A DNA stretch of 64,000 nucleotides, from the NCBI GenBank assembly GCA_944320885.1, contig CALUJE010000003.1, forward strand, positions 1-64,000, in the 5' to 3' direction. The stretch comes from an uncultured Phocaeicola sp. (GTDB lineage Bacteria; Bacteroidota; Bacteroidia; Bacteroidales; Bacteroidaceae). The notes under the pieces were generated by a model. That model did not search any database. It was not told the DNA's origin and worked only from the letters and a program-made list of their open reading frames with translations. Positions 19,306 to 27,889 of the stretch are shown piece by piece (position 1 is the stretch's first letter; the number at the start of each line of letters is the position of its first letter). The translations under genes were made by a program, and so were the position numbers.

Positions 19306-19848
19306 ATGATATACAATGAAAGAGATTTGCGCAATGAGCAAGCACTGTTTGTTGCCAGACAGATGATGACAGCCGCACGTACGGCACCTAAAGGCAAAGG
19401 AGTTGATATTATTGAAACAGCCACTGTTACGGGCAATGAAATAGTTATCCTTAGTGAAAAGATGAAACAGTTGTATGAAACCAACGGAATGAAGTTCTTT
19501 TTGCGCGATGCCGATAACATTTTGAGTGCACAGGCTGTGGTCCTGATTGGAACAAGACCTAAAGAACAAGGCTTGAATTGTGGTCATTGCGGATATGCTG
19601 CATGTGCAGACAGAAAACCGGGAGTTCCCTGTGCCATCAATACTATCGATGTAGGAATCGCGGTGGGATCAGCTTGTGCAACTGCCGCTGATTTCAGGGT
19701 AGATACCCGTGTCATGTTTTCAGCTGGTCTTGCGGCACAGAATCTGCAATGGCTTGAGGGATGTGAATGCGTATTGGCCATTCCGGTAAGTATTGCATCA
19801 AAAAATCCTTTCTTTGACAGAAAACCTAAAGAAGACAATAAAAAATAA
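19306..19848 (+). CDS. DUF2148 ferredoxin-domain protein
   Basis: A 180-residue protein of the DUF2148 family. A cysteine-rich segment (LNCGHCGYAACADRKPGVPC) resembles the 4Fe-4S motif of the CO dehydrogenase/acetyl-CoA synthase corrinoid and ferredoxin families. The C-terminal half (DVGIAVGSACATAADFRVDT) is the conserved family core. The physiological role is unknown; an iron-sulfur protein in anaerobic metabolism is the family expectation. Agmatine deiminase follows after 23 nt, and the three genes to 21879 could form one transcript. Confidence 0.85.
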   Translation: MIYNERDLRNEQALFVARQMMTAARTAPKGKGVDIIETATVTGNEIVILSEKMKQLYETNGMKFFLRDADNILSAQAVVLIGTRPKEQGLNCGHCGYAACADRKPGVPCAINTIDVGIAVGSACATAADFRVDTRVMFSAGLAAQNLQWLEGCECVLAIPVSIASKNPFFDRKPKEDNKK

Positions 19849-19871
19849 GTATACATAAATCTGAATTATAT

Positions 19872-20990
19872 ATGGGATTATTGGTTAGTCTGCCACAAAC
19901 AGGAGGAAAAGAACGTACTTTACAGTTAAATTTCGGAGTAGAGGCCGTAAAGGCATACTTGCCAGCCGAATGGCATATGCAGAGTGTTATTCAGCTTACA
20001 TGGCCGCACGCCGATACCGATTGGGCATACATGCTTGATGAAGTGGACCAATGTTATGTTAATCTGGCCACAGCCATCTCCAGCCGGCAGCCATTGCTGA
20101 TTGTTACTCCGGAACCTGAACGGGTAAAAAAACTGCTTGAGGATAAAGTAAATTTTGGCAATATTCATTTTGTGGAATGTCCGACGAATGATACATGGGC
20201 ACGTGACCACGGATTTATTACCTTGCTGACAGAACAGGGACCGACACTGCTCGACTTCTGTTTTAACGGATGGGGAATGAAGTTTGCCGCTAATTATGAC
20301 AATCAGATAAACAGAAATCTCTTTGCGACCGGCCTTTTGAACGGTGCCTATCGCAACTGTCTGGATTTTGTTCTTGAAGGCGGCTCTATTGAGAGTGACG
20401 GACGGGGTACGTTACTGACTACCTCTACCTGTCTGCTTGCTCCCAACCGGAATGAAACACGTAATCAGAAAGATATAGAAGAATATCTTAAGTCAGTATT
20501 TCATCTGGAGCAGATACTCTGGCTCGACTATGGCTACCTGGCCGGTGACGATACAGACAGTCACGTAGATACTTTGGCACGAATGTGTCCGAACGATACG
20601 ATTGTCTATGTGAAATGCAATGACAAGAATGACGAGCATTATGAAGAACTCTCAAAGATGGAAGAACAGTTAGGCACTTTCCGCACTTTAGACGAAAGGC
20701 CTTATAACCTGTTGGCACTGCCAATGGCCGATGCCGTAATAGAAGACGGTGAACGTCTTCCGGCTACTTATGCCAATTTCCTGATAATGAACAATGCCGT
20801 GTTATACCCCACTTACAATCAGCCTCAGAATGATACAGAAGCTGCACAGGTATTGGCAAAAGCTTTCCCTGGTTATGAGATTGTGGGTATTGATTGCCGG
20901 GCTTTGATCAAGCAGCATGGTTCATTGCATTGTGTTACCATGCAGTATCCGGCAGGGTGTTTTAATTCTGACAAAAATAAAAACAAATAA
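19872..20990 (+). CDS. aguA: Agmatine deiminase
   Basis: A 372-residue guanidino-group hydrolase of the agmatine deiminase/PAD_porph family, converting agmatine to N-carbamoylputrescine and ammonia. Signatures: YLPAEWHMQSVIQLTWPH, the active-site NDTWARDHGFI, FVLEGGSIESDG, GDDTDSHVDTLARM and the catalytic cysteine in HGSLHCVTMQYP near the C-terminus. Residues 1-30 precede the usual family start, so a later start is possible. The next gene begins 4 nt after the stop and encodes the next enzyme of the pathway. Confidence 0.92.
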   Translation: MGLLVSLPQTGGKERTLQLNFGVEAVKAYLPAEWHMQSVIQLTWPHADTDWAYMLDEVDQCYVNLATAISSRQPLLIVTPEPERVKKLLEDKVNFGNIHFVECPTNDTWARDHGFITLLTEQGPTLLDFCFNGWGMKFAANYDNQINRNLFATGLLNGAYRNCLDFVLEGGSIESDGRGTLLTTSTCLLAPNRNETRNQKDIEEYLKSVFHLEQILWLDYGYLAGDDTDSHVDTLARMCPNDTIVYVKCNDKNDEHYEELSKMEEQLGTFRTLDERPYNLLALPMADAVIEDGERLPATYANFLIMNNAVLYPTYNQPQNDTEAAQVLAKAFPGYEIVGIDCRALIKQHGSLHCVTMQYPAGCFNSDKNKNK

Positions 20991-20994
20991 CAGT

Positions 20995-21879
20995 ATGAGA
21001 AAAATTAAAGTAGGACTGGTTCAACAGGCCAATGGCCGTAATTTTCATGATAATCTGGAAAAATTGAGCCGTAACATTGCGGCAGTTGCTGCTTACGGAG
21101 CAGAACTGGTAGTATTGCAGGAATTACATAATACACTTTATTTCTGCCAGACCGAAAGTACAGACAACTTTGACCTGGCAGAACCGATTCCCGGTCCATC
21201 AACCGGATTTTACAGTGAACTGGCGCGTCAGTTACAGATAGTATTGGTTACCTCTCTGTTTGAAAAACGTGCTCCCGGACTTTATCACAATACAGCCGTG
21301 GTTTTTGATAAAGACGGTTCCATTGCCGGCAAGTATCGCAAAATGCACATACCTGATGATCCGGCATATTATGAGAAATTCTATTTTACCCCGGGTGATT
21401 TAGGTTTTAAACCGATACAGACATCCATAGGAAAACTGGGAGTGCAGGTATGCTGGGACCAATGGTATCCCGAAGGAGCGCGTCTGATGGCTTTGCAAGG
21501 TGCCGATATTCTGATATATCCTACTGCCATCGGATGGGAAAGCAGCGATACGGACGATGAAAAAGCCCGTCAGTTGGGAGCATGGATCATATCTCAGCGC
21601 GGCCATGCCGTAGCCAACGGGCTGCCGGTTATTGCCGTCAATCGTGTGGGACATGAGCCGGATCCTTCAGGACAGACTCGTGGAATCCAATTCTGGGGAA
21701 ACAGTTTTGTGGCAGGTCCTCAAGGAGAAATACTGGCACAGGCCAGCAATCTGAAAGAAGAGAATCTTGTTGTGGAGGTTGATCTTGAACGTTCAGAAAA
21801 TGTACGCCGTTGGTGGCCGTTCTTAAGAGATCGCCGTATTGACGAATTCGGAGATCTGACCAAAAGATTTATTGACTGA
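20995..21879 (+). CDS. aguB: N-carbamoylputrescine amidase
   Basis: A 294-residue nitrilase-superfamily enzyme with the Glu-Lys-Cys triad: VVLQELHNTLYFCQ, KYRKMHIPDDP and GVQVCWDQWYPEGARL. The Cys and YFCQ contexts match N-carbamoylputrescine amidases. It releases putrescine, carbon dioxide and ammonia, completing the agmatine route to polyamines begun by aguA. I use ATG 20995 (MRKIKVGLVQQAN); the open frame extends back to 20917 into aguA, but that part is not family sequence. A strong hairpin terminator lies about 45 nt downstream. Confidence 0.93.
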   Translation: MRKIKVGLVQQANGRNFHDNLEKLSRNIAAVAAYGAELVVLQELHNTLYFCQTESTDNFDLAEPIPGPSTGFYSELARQLQIVLVTSLFEKRAPGLYHNTAVVFDKDGSIAGKYRKMHIPDDPAYYEKFYFTPGDLGFKPIQTSIGKLGVQVCWDQWYPEGARLMALQGADILIYPTAIGWESSDTDDEKARQLGAWIISQRGHAVANGLPVIAVNRVGHEPDPSGQTRGIQFWGNSFVAGPQGEILAQASNLKEENLVVEVDLERSENVRRWWPFLRDRRIDEFGDLTKRFID

Positions 21880-21925
21880 TTTTGATAAATCCAGAATAGT
21901 TCTTACAGGATATTCTGATAAGAAA

Positions 21926-21991
21926 AAAGTGGCAATCATTCATTCAAACCTGTTCAGACAATGAACATTTTATGAGTGGTTGCCGCTTTTA
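21926..21991. terminator. Terminator between aguB and the GNAT gene
   Basis: Arms 21926-21944 and 21973-21991 pair over 19 positions, including three G-U pairs, around a 28-nt loop. The right arm runs into CTTTTATTAT, so it serves aguB. The convergent GNAT gene stops at 22018 and may also use it. Confidence 0.75.
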
Positions 21992-22017
21992 TTATATCCG
22001 AATGTCAACCGGAAATT

Positions 22018-22515
22018 TCAGAGTTCTTTTGAATATCGCTGAAAGGCCAAACGTGGTGTTCCATTGGCTACATAAATAATGCCGCAATATACAAAACCGT
22101 ATTTCTTCAATATATTCTGCATGATGATGTTATCACGGTGTGTATCTACCCGCACATTTGCGTAACGTTCGAAACACCATTGAAAACAGGCGTCTGCCAC
22201 TCCCCTCTTTTCTCCCGATGTAGCCAGGCGATGCACCGTAACATATGGCAGACTGTTCAGCCATTTTCCGTCTTCAATATATGCATAGCTGGGGTCTTCC
22301 CCTTCTATCAGACAAAAAGTTCCTACTATAATTCCGTTTTCATCCAGGCATACCCAGCTGTGTCCGTTAGCAATTTCCTGACGTATCAGGTCTTCAGACG
22401 GATATCCGTTTATCCATTGGTTTGCATTACCGTTAGCTGCCATCAGTGTCCGTGCATATCCGTATATATGCATCAGACGTTTCAGGTCATCAATAGTAGA
22501 CTGACGAATTTTCAT
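22018..22515 (-). CDS. GNAT family N-acetyltransferase
   Basis: A 165-residue single-domain acetyltransferase. The N-terminus MKIRQSTIDDLKRLMHIY is the typical GNAT start. The acetyl-CoA loop corresponds to VHRLATSGEKRGVADA, and the C-terminal NIIMQNILKKYGFVYCGI matches the last GNAT motif. The substrate is unknown. It follows aspS on the same strand but is separated from it by a terminator-like hairpin and 198 bp, so it is probably a separate unit. Confidence 0.87.
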   Translation of the reverse strand: MKIRQSTIDDLKRLMHIYGYARTLMAANGNANQWINGYPSEDLIRQEIANGHSWVCLDENGIIVGTFCLIEGEDPSYAYIEDGKWLNSLPYVTVHRLATSGEKRGVADACFQWCFERYANVRVDTHRDNIIMQNILKKYGFVYCGIIYVANGTPRLAFQRYSKEL

Positions 22516-22640
22516 AAGTTATTATATTCTTTTTTATAGCCTGTGTCCGATGAAAAGAAGGCTATTATTTTTTTATTAATAAGTTATCAATAAAAAAATA
22601 ACCGATATAAATAATTAATTCATAAGTTATTAAATATAAA

Positions 22641-22683
22641 ATCACCGGTTATGAATTCTGTTTGTATATTCATAACCGATGAT
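22641..22683 (-). terminator. Rho-independent terminator of aspS
   Basis: Arms 22641-22656 and 22668-22683 pair over 16 positions with one mismatch. On the minus strand the stem is followed by TTTATATTTAATAA, about 30 nt after the aspS stop. A second AT-rich dyad lies at about 22554-22605. The interval also carries several copies of ATAAGTTAT. Confidence 0.65.
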
Positions 22684-22713
22684 TTGACTTTACGATATTA
22701 ATTATCTGTCGGT

Positions 22714-24474
22714 TTATTTTTCTTTGATATCGACGAGCAGATTCAATTCGTCAAGCTGTTTTTGTTCCAGTGGAGCCGGTGCATCAAGCATGACATCGCG
22801 TCCGGAATTGTTTTTCGGGAATGCGATACAGTCACGTATTGAATCCAATCCGGCAAACAGTGAAACCCAACGGTCAAGACCATAAGCCAATCCTCCGTGA
22901 GGAGGTGCTCCGAATTTGAATGCATTCATCAGGAAGCCAAACTGCTCCTGTGCTCTTTCCGGAGTAAAACCAAGTATTTCAAACATTTTAGCCTGTAACT
23001 GTGAATCGTGTATACGGATAGAACCACCACCGACTTCAACTCCGTTTACTACCATATCATATGCATCAGCACGTACGGCAGCCGGATCTGTATCCAGCAA
23101 AGGAATATCTTCGTCTTTCGGATGAGTAAACGGATGGTGCATAGCCATCAGACGGTTTTCTTCATCGCTCCATTCAAACATCGGGAAGTCAACAACCCAC
23201 AGGCATGCGAATTTATTCTTGTCACGCAGGCCAAGCTGGTTACCCATTTCAAGGCGAAGTTCACAAAGTTGCTTACGTGTCTTCATTGCATCATCTCCAC
23301 TCAAAATCAGAATCAGGTCACCCGGTTCTGCGTTGAATGCAGCTTTCATCTGCTGTAACACTTCCTGTGAATAGAATTTGTCTACGCTTGATTTTACATT
23401 ACCGCCAGCTTCTACACGGGCATATACCATACCTTTGGCACCAATTTGCGGGCGTTTCACAAATTCAGTCAGCTGATCTAACTGTTTGCGTGTATAGTGA
23501 GCTGCACCTTTTGCACAGATACCTCCGATGTAAGCAGCATTATCAAATACAGAGAATCCGTATCCCTTCATGATGTCCATCAGTTCCACGAATTTCATTT
23601 CGAAGCGCAAATCAGGTTTGTCACTTCCATAATATTTCATGGCTTCAGCCCATGGCATACGCTGGAAAGGTTCATTCAGTTCTACACCACGCAGTTCCTT
23701 GAAGAGATGCTTAGCCATACCTTCAAAGGTTTCGATGATGTCTTCCTGCTCTACGAAACTCATTTCGCAGTCAATCTGTGTAAATTCAGGCTGGCGGTCG
23801 GCACGGAGGTCTTCGTCACGGAAGCATTTCACAATCTGGAAATAGCGGTCCATGCCCGATACCATAAGCAATTGTTTCAAGGTTTGAGGAGATTGGGGCA
23901 ATGCATAAAATTGTCCCGGATTCATGCGTGAAGGAACAACGAAGTCACGTGCACCTTCAGGAGTTGAGCCTACCAGCATAGGAGTTTCGATTTCAAGGAA
24001 TCCTTTGCTGTCAAGGTAACGGCGTACCTCCATTGTCATGCGATGACGGAGTTCAAGATTCTTGCGTACAGCGTTTCTTCTCAAATCGAGGTAGCGGTAT
24101 TTCATACGCAAATCATCGCCACCGTCAGTATTGTCTTCAATGGTGAAAGGAGGAGTCAGCGCCGAATTCAACACGTTGAGTTCGTTTACGATGATTTCAA
24201 TTTCACCGGTAGGAATATTCTTGTTCTTGTTTGAACGTTCACTTACAGTACCTTTAACCTGAATAACGAATTCACGTCCCAGATGATTGGCTTTATCGCA
24301 GAGTTCTGCGTTATTTTCTTCATTGAATACCAGCTGTGTGATACCATAGCGGTCTCTCAAGTCAACAAAGGTCATACCTCCCATTTTACGTGTGCGTTGC
24401 ACCCATCCGGAGAGGGTAACGTTTTTACCAGCGTCGGAGAGTCTGAGTTCTCCACAAGTATGTGTTCTATACAT
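22714..24474 (-). CDS. aspS: Aspartyl-tRNA synthetase
   Basis: A 586-residue class II synthetase of the bacterial type. The anticodon-binding OB-fold lies at 1-105 ([20 protein letters not shown]). Motif 2 is [18 protein letters not shown], followed by the bacterial GAD insertion (about 290-420). Motif 3 is [15 protein letters not shown]. It charges tRNA-Asp with aspartate. The start is ATG 24474 ([10 protein letters not shown]); the frame continues 14 codons upstream, but those lie over the promoter. The promoter box is at 24514-24521. Confidence 0.96.
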   Translation of the reverse strand: MYRTHTCGELRLSDAGKNVTLSGWVQRTRKMGGMTFVDLRDRYGITQLVFNEENNAELCDKANHLGREFVIQVKGTVSERSNKNKNIPTGEIEIIVNELNVLNSALTPPFTIEDNTDGGDDLRMKYRYLDLRRNAVRKNLELRHRMTMEVRRYLDSKGFLEIETPMLVGSTPEGARDFVVPSRMNPGQFYALPQSPQTLKQLLMVSGMDRYFQIVKCFRDEDLRADRQPEFTQIDCEMSFVEQEDIIETFEGMAKHLFKELRGVELNEPFQRMPWAEAMKYYGSDKPDLRFEMKFVELMDIMKGYGFSVFDNAAYIGGICAKGAAHYTRKQLDQLTEFVKRPQIGAKGMVYARVEAGGNVKSSVDKFYSQEVLQQMKAAFNAEPGDLILILSGDDAMKTRKQLCELRLEMGNQLGLRDKNKFACLWVVDFPMFEWSDEENRLMAMHHPFTHPKDEDIPLLDTDPAAVRADAYDMVVNGVEVGGGSIRIHDSQLQAKMFEILGFTPERAQEQFGFLMNAFKFGAPPHGGLAYGLDRWVSLFAGLDSIRDCIAFPKNNSGRDVMLDAPAPLEQKQLDELNLLVDIKEK

Positions 24475-24513
24475 TGTTTGTAGTATTTTATTGTATATTC
24501 TTTTAATTGTGTG

Positions 24514-24521
24514 CAAAAGTA
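24514..24521 (-). promoter_or_regulatory. Sigma-ABfr -7 box for aspS
   Basis: Read leftward the sequence is TACTTTTG, 40 nt before the aspS ATG. Confidence 0.5.
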
Positions 24522-24613
24522 ACTAAAATAATGGGTAAACCGGATATGAAGCGGAAGAAAAATGGAGTGTTTTTATTCTTAAATGTTATTTTGGATGATT
24601 ATGACTGGCAATA

Positions 24614-24645
24614 AAAAAGGAATCATTTGCAAATGATTCCTTTTT
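24614..24645 (-). terminator. Terminator of the lipoprotein gene
   Basis: A 15-bp near-perfect palindromic stem (GGAATCATTT core) has A-runs and T-runs at its ends. On the minus strand it lies 55 nt after the stop at 24700. Confidence 0.75.
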
Positions 24646-24699
24646 GTGCGTTCCGGATAGCGGTATTCAAACCTGCTAAACTGTGTAATTATAATATTT

Positions 24700-25581
24700 C
24701 TACTCAACTACCTGTCCATTCTTACTGTTTATCTTAATGGTAATATTCTCTTTATTTCCATTATGAAATGTAACTTCAATGGTATAGATGATGTACGCAT
24801 TTACTATATCTATGTTCTTTATTTCGCATGACGGCTCATTTGTTTCGTTAGGATATTTCTTCTTCAGATAGCCTTTTATGTCGAATTCCTTAGTGTATAT
24901 TCTGTTCTCTGCATATTTTATGGTTACAGAAGTAAAATCGACCAGATAGTGTGAGTCGTCACCTTTATGCCAAGGCGCTTGTGATTGGATAAGAGCAGAC
25001 AGACTAAGAGGTGCTACGAGCTTCTTTTCTTCATAAGATTGGTTATAAAAGAATATGGTATCTTCCGTTAATTCATCTTCCGTATAGCCATGATTGGCCA
25101 TTATAAGAGAGTTTTCATCCCATGGACATTTTACAGGGAAAATTGCAGGATCACAGACCGGACTGGATTCTTTTACAGATTCACCATTCTCGTCATAGAA
25201 AATCAGGATAAAGCTGTTGTTCAAAGATGCGCTACATAATCTGTATAGAGAATATGCTGTATGCGTGTTTGGAAAGAAGTCAGACGAATAATATTTTCTT
25301 GCAATTTGAATTTCTGTCTGTCCATTCCCTAAATTTACTTCTTCTTTGATATCTGCTGCTGGAATAATCCACAGCTTTTCTTCGGGATTATATTGAGTTC
25401 CATGTAAAAGATAGCATGCTTTGACCTGGTTTTTAGAATCACTTATCAGGCAAAACCGGCCATCAAAGGATACAGGGCTTTCTTCATCTATGGTTTTCAT
25501 TACAGTATCTTCATCAGAGCATCCGACAGACAAAATACAAAGGCCGAATATTGTAAGCAGTGAGGATAACGTCTTTTTCAT
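24700..25581 (-). CDS. Lipoprotein of unknown function
   Basis: A 293-residue protein with a lipoprotein signal peptide (MKKTLSSLLTIFGLCILSVGC; lipobox LSVGC, lipidated Cys at 21) and an acidic stretch after it, as in surface-exposed Bacteroides lipoproteins. The body contains beta-rich segments (FCLISDSKNQVKACYLL, AYIIYTIEVTFHNG), but I recognise no domain. The start is ATG 25581; seven codons upstream form an unlikely extension. It stands alone between aspS and tRNA-Pro, with its own terminator. Confidence 0.75.
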   Translation of the reverse strand: MKKTLSSLLTIFGLCILSVGCSDEDTVMKTIDEESPVSFDGRFCLISDSKNQVKACYLLHGTQYNPEEKLWIIPAADIKEEVNLGNGQTEIQIARKYYSSDFFPNTHTAYSLYRLCSASLNNSFILIFYDENGESVKESSPVCDPAIFPVKCPWDENSLIMANHGYTEDELTEDTIFFYNQSYEEKKLVAPLSLSALIQSQAPWHKGDDSHYLVDFTSVTIKYAENRIYTKEFDIKGYLKKKYPNETNEPSCEIKNIDIVNAYIIYTIEVTFHNGNKENITIKINSKNGQVVE

Positions 25582-25633
25582 ATTATCTTTTCTATATCCC
25601 ATAAGTGGGTTATTTTTTTAATCTATAAGAAAG

Positions 25634-25684
25634 AAAAGAGTCTATCACCTTTGTGGCTAAATACCAAGATGATAGACTCTTTTT
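25634..25684 (-). terminator. Terminator after tRNA-Pro
   Basis: Arms 25634-25647 and 25670-25684 (AAAAGAGTCTATCA and its complement) form a 14-bp stem just downstream of the tRNA. On the minus strand it is followed by TTTCTTTCTTATAG. Confidence 0.75.
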
Positions 25685-25690
25685 TGTTCG

Positions 25691-25765
25691 TCGGGGTAGC
25701 GGGATTCGAACCCACGACCCCCTGCTCCCAAAGCAGGTGCGCTAACCGGACTGCGCTACACCCCG
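25691..25765 (-). tRNA. tRNA-Pro (anticodon TGG)
   Basis: On the minus strand a 75-nt cloverleaf is readable. The acceptor stem CGGGGTG pairs with TACCCCG (one G-U) and the discriminator is A. The anticodon stem CCTGC/GCAGG encloses the loop TTTGGGA, giving anticodon TGG. The T-arm carries GGTTCGAATCC. No CCA is encoded. A terminator follows directly. Confidence 0.97.
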
Positions 25766-25904
25766 AAACTCTTTTCTTTTTTTTGTGTCTTTCGTTCTCG
25801 AAAGCGGTTGCAAAGGTAGGGGTTTTTCTTGTATCTGCAAATCTTTTGCCCAATATTTTTTCAAAAAAAACTGCTTTTTCTTCATTTTTTCTTTTTCCAC
25901 CTTA

Positions 25905-26846
25905 TTATATAAAAGAAAACAGATACAGAATTACAACAGTAATCAGTAGCATGAGCATTTCTGATGTTCTGTTAATACGTATTGCTGTATATACATCCTT
26001 ACTGGTGAGCGGACGTTCATTCGTGCCGATATATGGTTTCCATACATTTTCTCCAAAATAATTGTGCGGTCCTCCGAAACGGCAATTCAAAATACCGGCC
26101 AGCGCCGATTCCGGATATCCTGAATTTGGGCTGGCATGCTGATTGCCGAATTTTGCGACAAACTTTATCAGAGATGGTTTTCCGCCGGCAATTACCATCA
26201 GCAGTGCGGTAAGCCGTGCCGGAATATAATTGGCCACATCGTCTATGCGTGCAGCCCAACGGCCAAACAAGGCATAACGCTCGTTACGGTATCCAATCAT
26301 GGAGTCAAGCGTATTAACCATTTTATAAGCCAGCATGCCCGGAACTCCTAACAGAAGGAACCAGAATAAGGGAGCAATTACTCCGTCGCTCAGATTCTCT
26401 GCCAGTGTTTCCAGTGCGGCCGTACGTACTTCGTGGTCTGAGAGCTCTTGTGTGTCACGTCCTACTATGCGTGATACTTGCCTTCTCCCCTCTTCCAATG
26501 AGCGGTCTGCGGCTTCAAAAACGGCTTTTACCTCGCGTATCAGTGTTGTTCCGGCCAGACAAAGAAAGACAAGAATGGTGGAAACAAGCAAAAATACAGT
26601 TTCACCGGCAACCTGTTTCAATATATCCAGAAAATACCAGCTTACAATATATACGGCAGCAATCAGTCCGATTGAAAGAACAGCCCCTTTCAGCAGACGA
26701 TGATTGCCTTTATTCAGTGTTTTTTCTCCTTTGGCTATCAGTTTACCGAACCCTACAACCGGATGCGGTATCCATGAAGGATCCCCCAATATGCGGTCGA
26801 GCAGGTATCCTGCCAGTAAGGGAATAATATACAATATGAATTCCAT
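25905..26846 (-). CDS. cbiB: Adenosylcobinamide-phosphate synthase CbiB
   Basis: A 313-residue integral membrane enzyme that attaches aminopropanol (or its phosphate) to adenosylcobyric acid. Family signatures: LLDRILGDPSWIPHPVVGFG near the N-terminus, ALETLAENLSDGVIAPLFW, and NTLDSMIGYRNERY. Several transmembrane helices are visible (residues 5-18, 52-70, 80-98, 155-170 and 295-313). It is the last gene of the leftward cobalamin operon, 26 nt after the decarboxylase gene whose product makes the aminopropanol phosphate it uses. Confidence 0.93.
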   Translation of the reverse strand: MEFILYIIPLLAGYLLDRILGDPSWIPHPVVGFGKLIAKGEKTLNKGNHRLLKGAVLSIGLIAAVYIVSWYFLDILKQVAGETVFLLVSTILVFLCLAGTTLIREVKAVFEAADRSLEEGRRQVSRIVGRDTQELSDHEVRTAALETLAENLSDGVIAPLFWFLLLGVPGMLAYKMVNTLDSMIGYRNERYALFGRWAARIDDVANYIPARLTALLMVIAGGKPSLIKFVAKFGNQHASPNSGYPESALAGILNCRFGGPHNYFGENVWKPYIGTNERPLTSKDVYTAIRINRTSEMLMLLITVVILYLFSFI

Positions 26847-26872
26847 TTTTGCTAATCGTTGCTTTAATTGTT

Positions 26873-27889
26873 TTATATGCAGGCCATCCAGTCAGACAAT
26901 GCTTTGACCAGTGCCTGATTTTCTTCTTCTGTCTGAGTAGCCAGACGGAAGAAACTTTCATCAAGTCCTTCAAAATTTGATGCATTCCGAATCAGAATAC
27001 CATGTTCCTCTGCAAGATATTCCTTCAAGGCAGAAGCTTTTCCCATCCTCAGCTTTACGAGAAAGAAATGCGTATCACTGTCCCATACATCAACAATTCC
27101 GGTACGTTTTAATTCTTTGACAAACTTTTCCTTTGTATCGAGATACTCTCTCAGATTGATAGACAGTTCCAGATTTTTCTCCAAGGCAAAAAAACCGGCT
27201 TCTATTGCCAGACTGTTGACCGACCACGGCATGCGTTGAAGCCGTATTTCTTTCATCAGTTTTGCATTGCCGGTAAGATATCCCATACGAAGGCCGGGAA
27301 TGGCAAAATGTTTGGTCAACGAATGTATCAGAATAACATTGGGCAATGCGGCAACCTCACTCACGCTGAAAAGCCGCTTGAATGTAAACGATTCATACGA
27401 CTGGTCTATGACAAACAGCTTGTCGGGATGTGCGCCTATCCATTCTTTCATACGCTGGTAATCGCGCACTTCACCGGTAGGATTGTTGGGATTGCATAAC
27501 CATACAAGATCCGCATCGGCCGGCACACTGTCGTAAGTATAAAAGGCCGATACCCGATGTCCGTGCAACCGGCAAGCATCGGCATATTCACTGAAAGTGG
27601 GCATCCATACGGCACTTTTTTTCCCTTTAAAGGTTTGAGCTATCAGATAGATACCTTCGGTGGCTCCGTTTGTGACACAGACACAGTCGGCCTCTACATG
27701 ATAAAAGTTGGCAAAAGCTGTTTCCAGCGACAAAGGTTCAGGTTCCGGATAATTGCTCAATAAATACAGTTTGTTGCTTAACCGTTCGAACAGCTCTTCA
27801 TGTTCTATACGATTGTATACATTTGAGCTGAAATTACTTTTTATCAAGTGCTTGTAATGAAATAAGTCGTCTCCGTGTCCGTTAATCAT
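26873..27889 (-). CDS. Threonine-phosphate decarboxylase-like aminotransferase (CobD/CobC type)
   Basis: A 338-residue PLP enzyme of aminotransferase class I/II. The N-terminus INGHGDDLFHYKHLIKSNFS matches cobalamin-cluster CobD/CobC proteins. The PLP lysine lies in IHSLTKHFAIPGLRMGY, and substrate residues include LCNPNNPTGEV. It should decarboxylate L-threonine-O-3-phosphate to (R)-1-amino-2-propanol phosphate, the linker for CbiB. The start overlaps the end of cbiP by 8 bp. Histidinol-phosphate aminotransferase is the main alternative, but position between cbiP and cbiB makes the cobalamin role much more likely. Confidence 0.87.
   Translation of the reverse strand: MINGHGDDLFHYKHLIKSNFSSNVYNRIEHEELFERLSNKLYLLSNYPEPEPLSLETAFANFYHVEADCVCVTNGATEGIYLIAQTFKGKKSAVWMPTFSEYADACRLHGHRVSAFYTYDSVPADADLVWLCNPNNPTGEVRDYQRMKEWIGAHPDKLFVIDQSYESFTFKRLFSVSEVAALPNVILIHSLTKHFAIPGLRMGYLTGNAKLMKEIRLQRMPWSVNSLAIEAGFFALEKNLELSINLREYLDTKEKFVKELKRTGIVDVWDSDTHFFLVKLRMGKASALKEYLAEEHGILIRNASNFEGLDESFFRLATQTEEENQALVKALSDWMACI

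Noticed and set aside
19099-19587. Upstream extension of the NIF3 frame by 163 residues
   Set aside because: It runs antisense through the divergent DUF2148 gene, shows no family similarity, and contains the -7 promoter box of NIF3. The start is ATG 19098.
25623-26061. Open frames covering the tRNA-Pro region on both strands
   Set aside because: The sequence folds as a complete tRNA, and the frames have no recognisable product.
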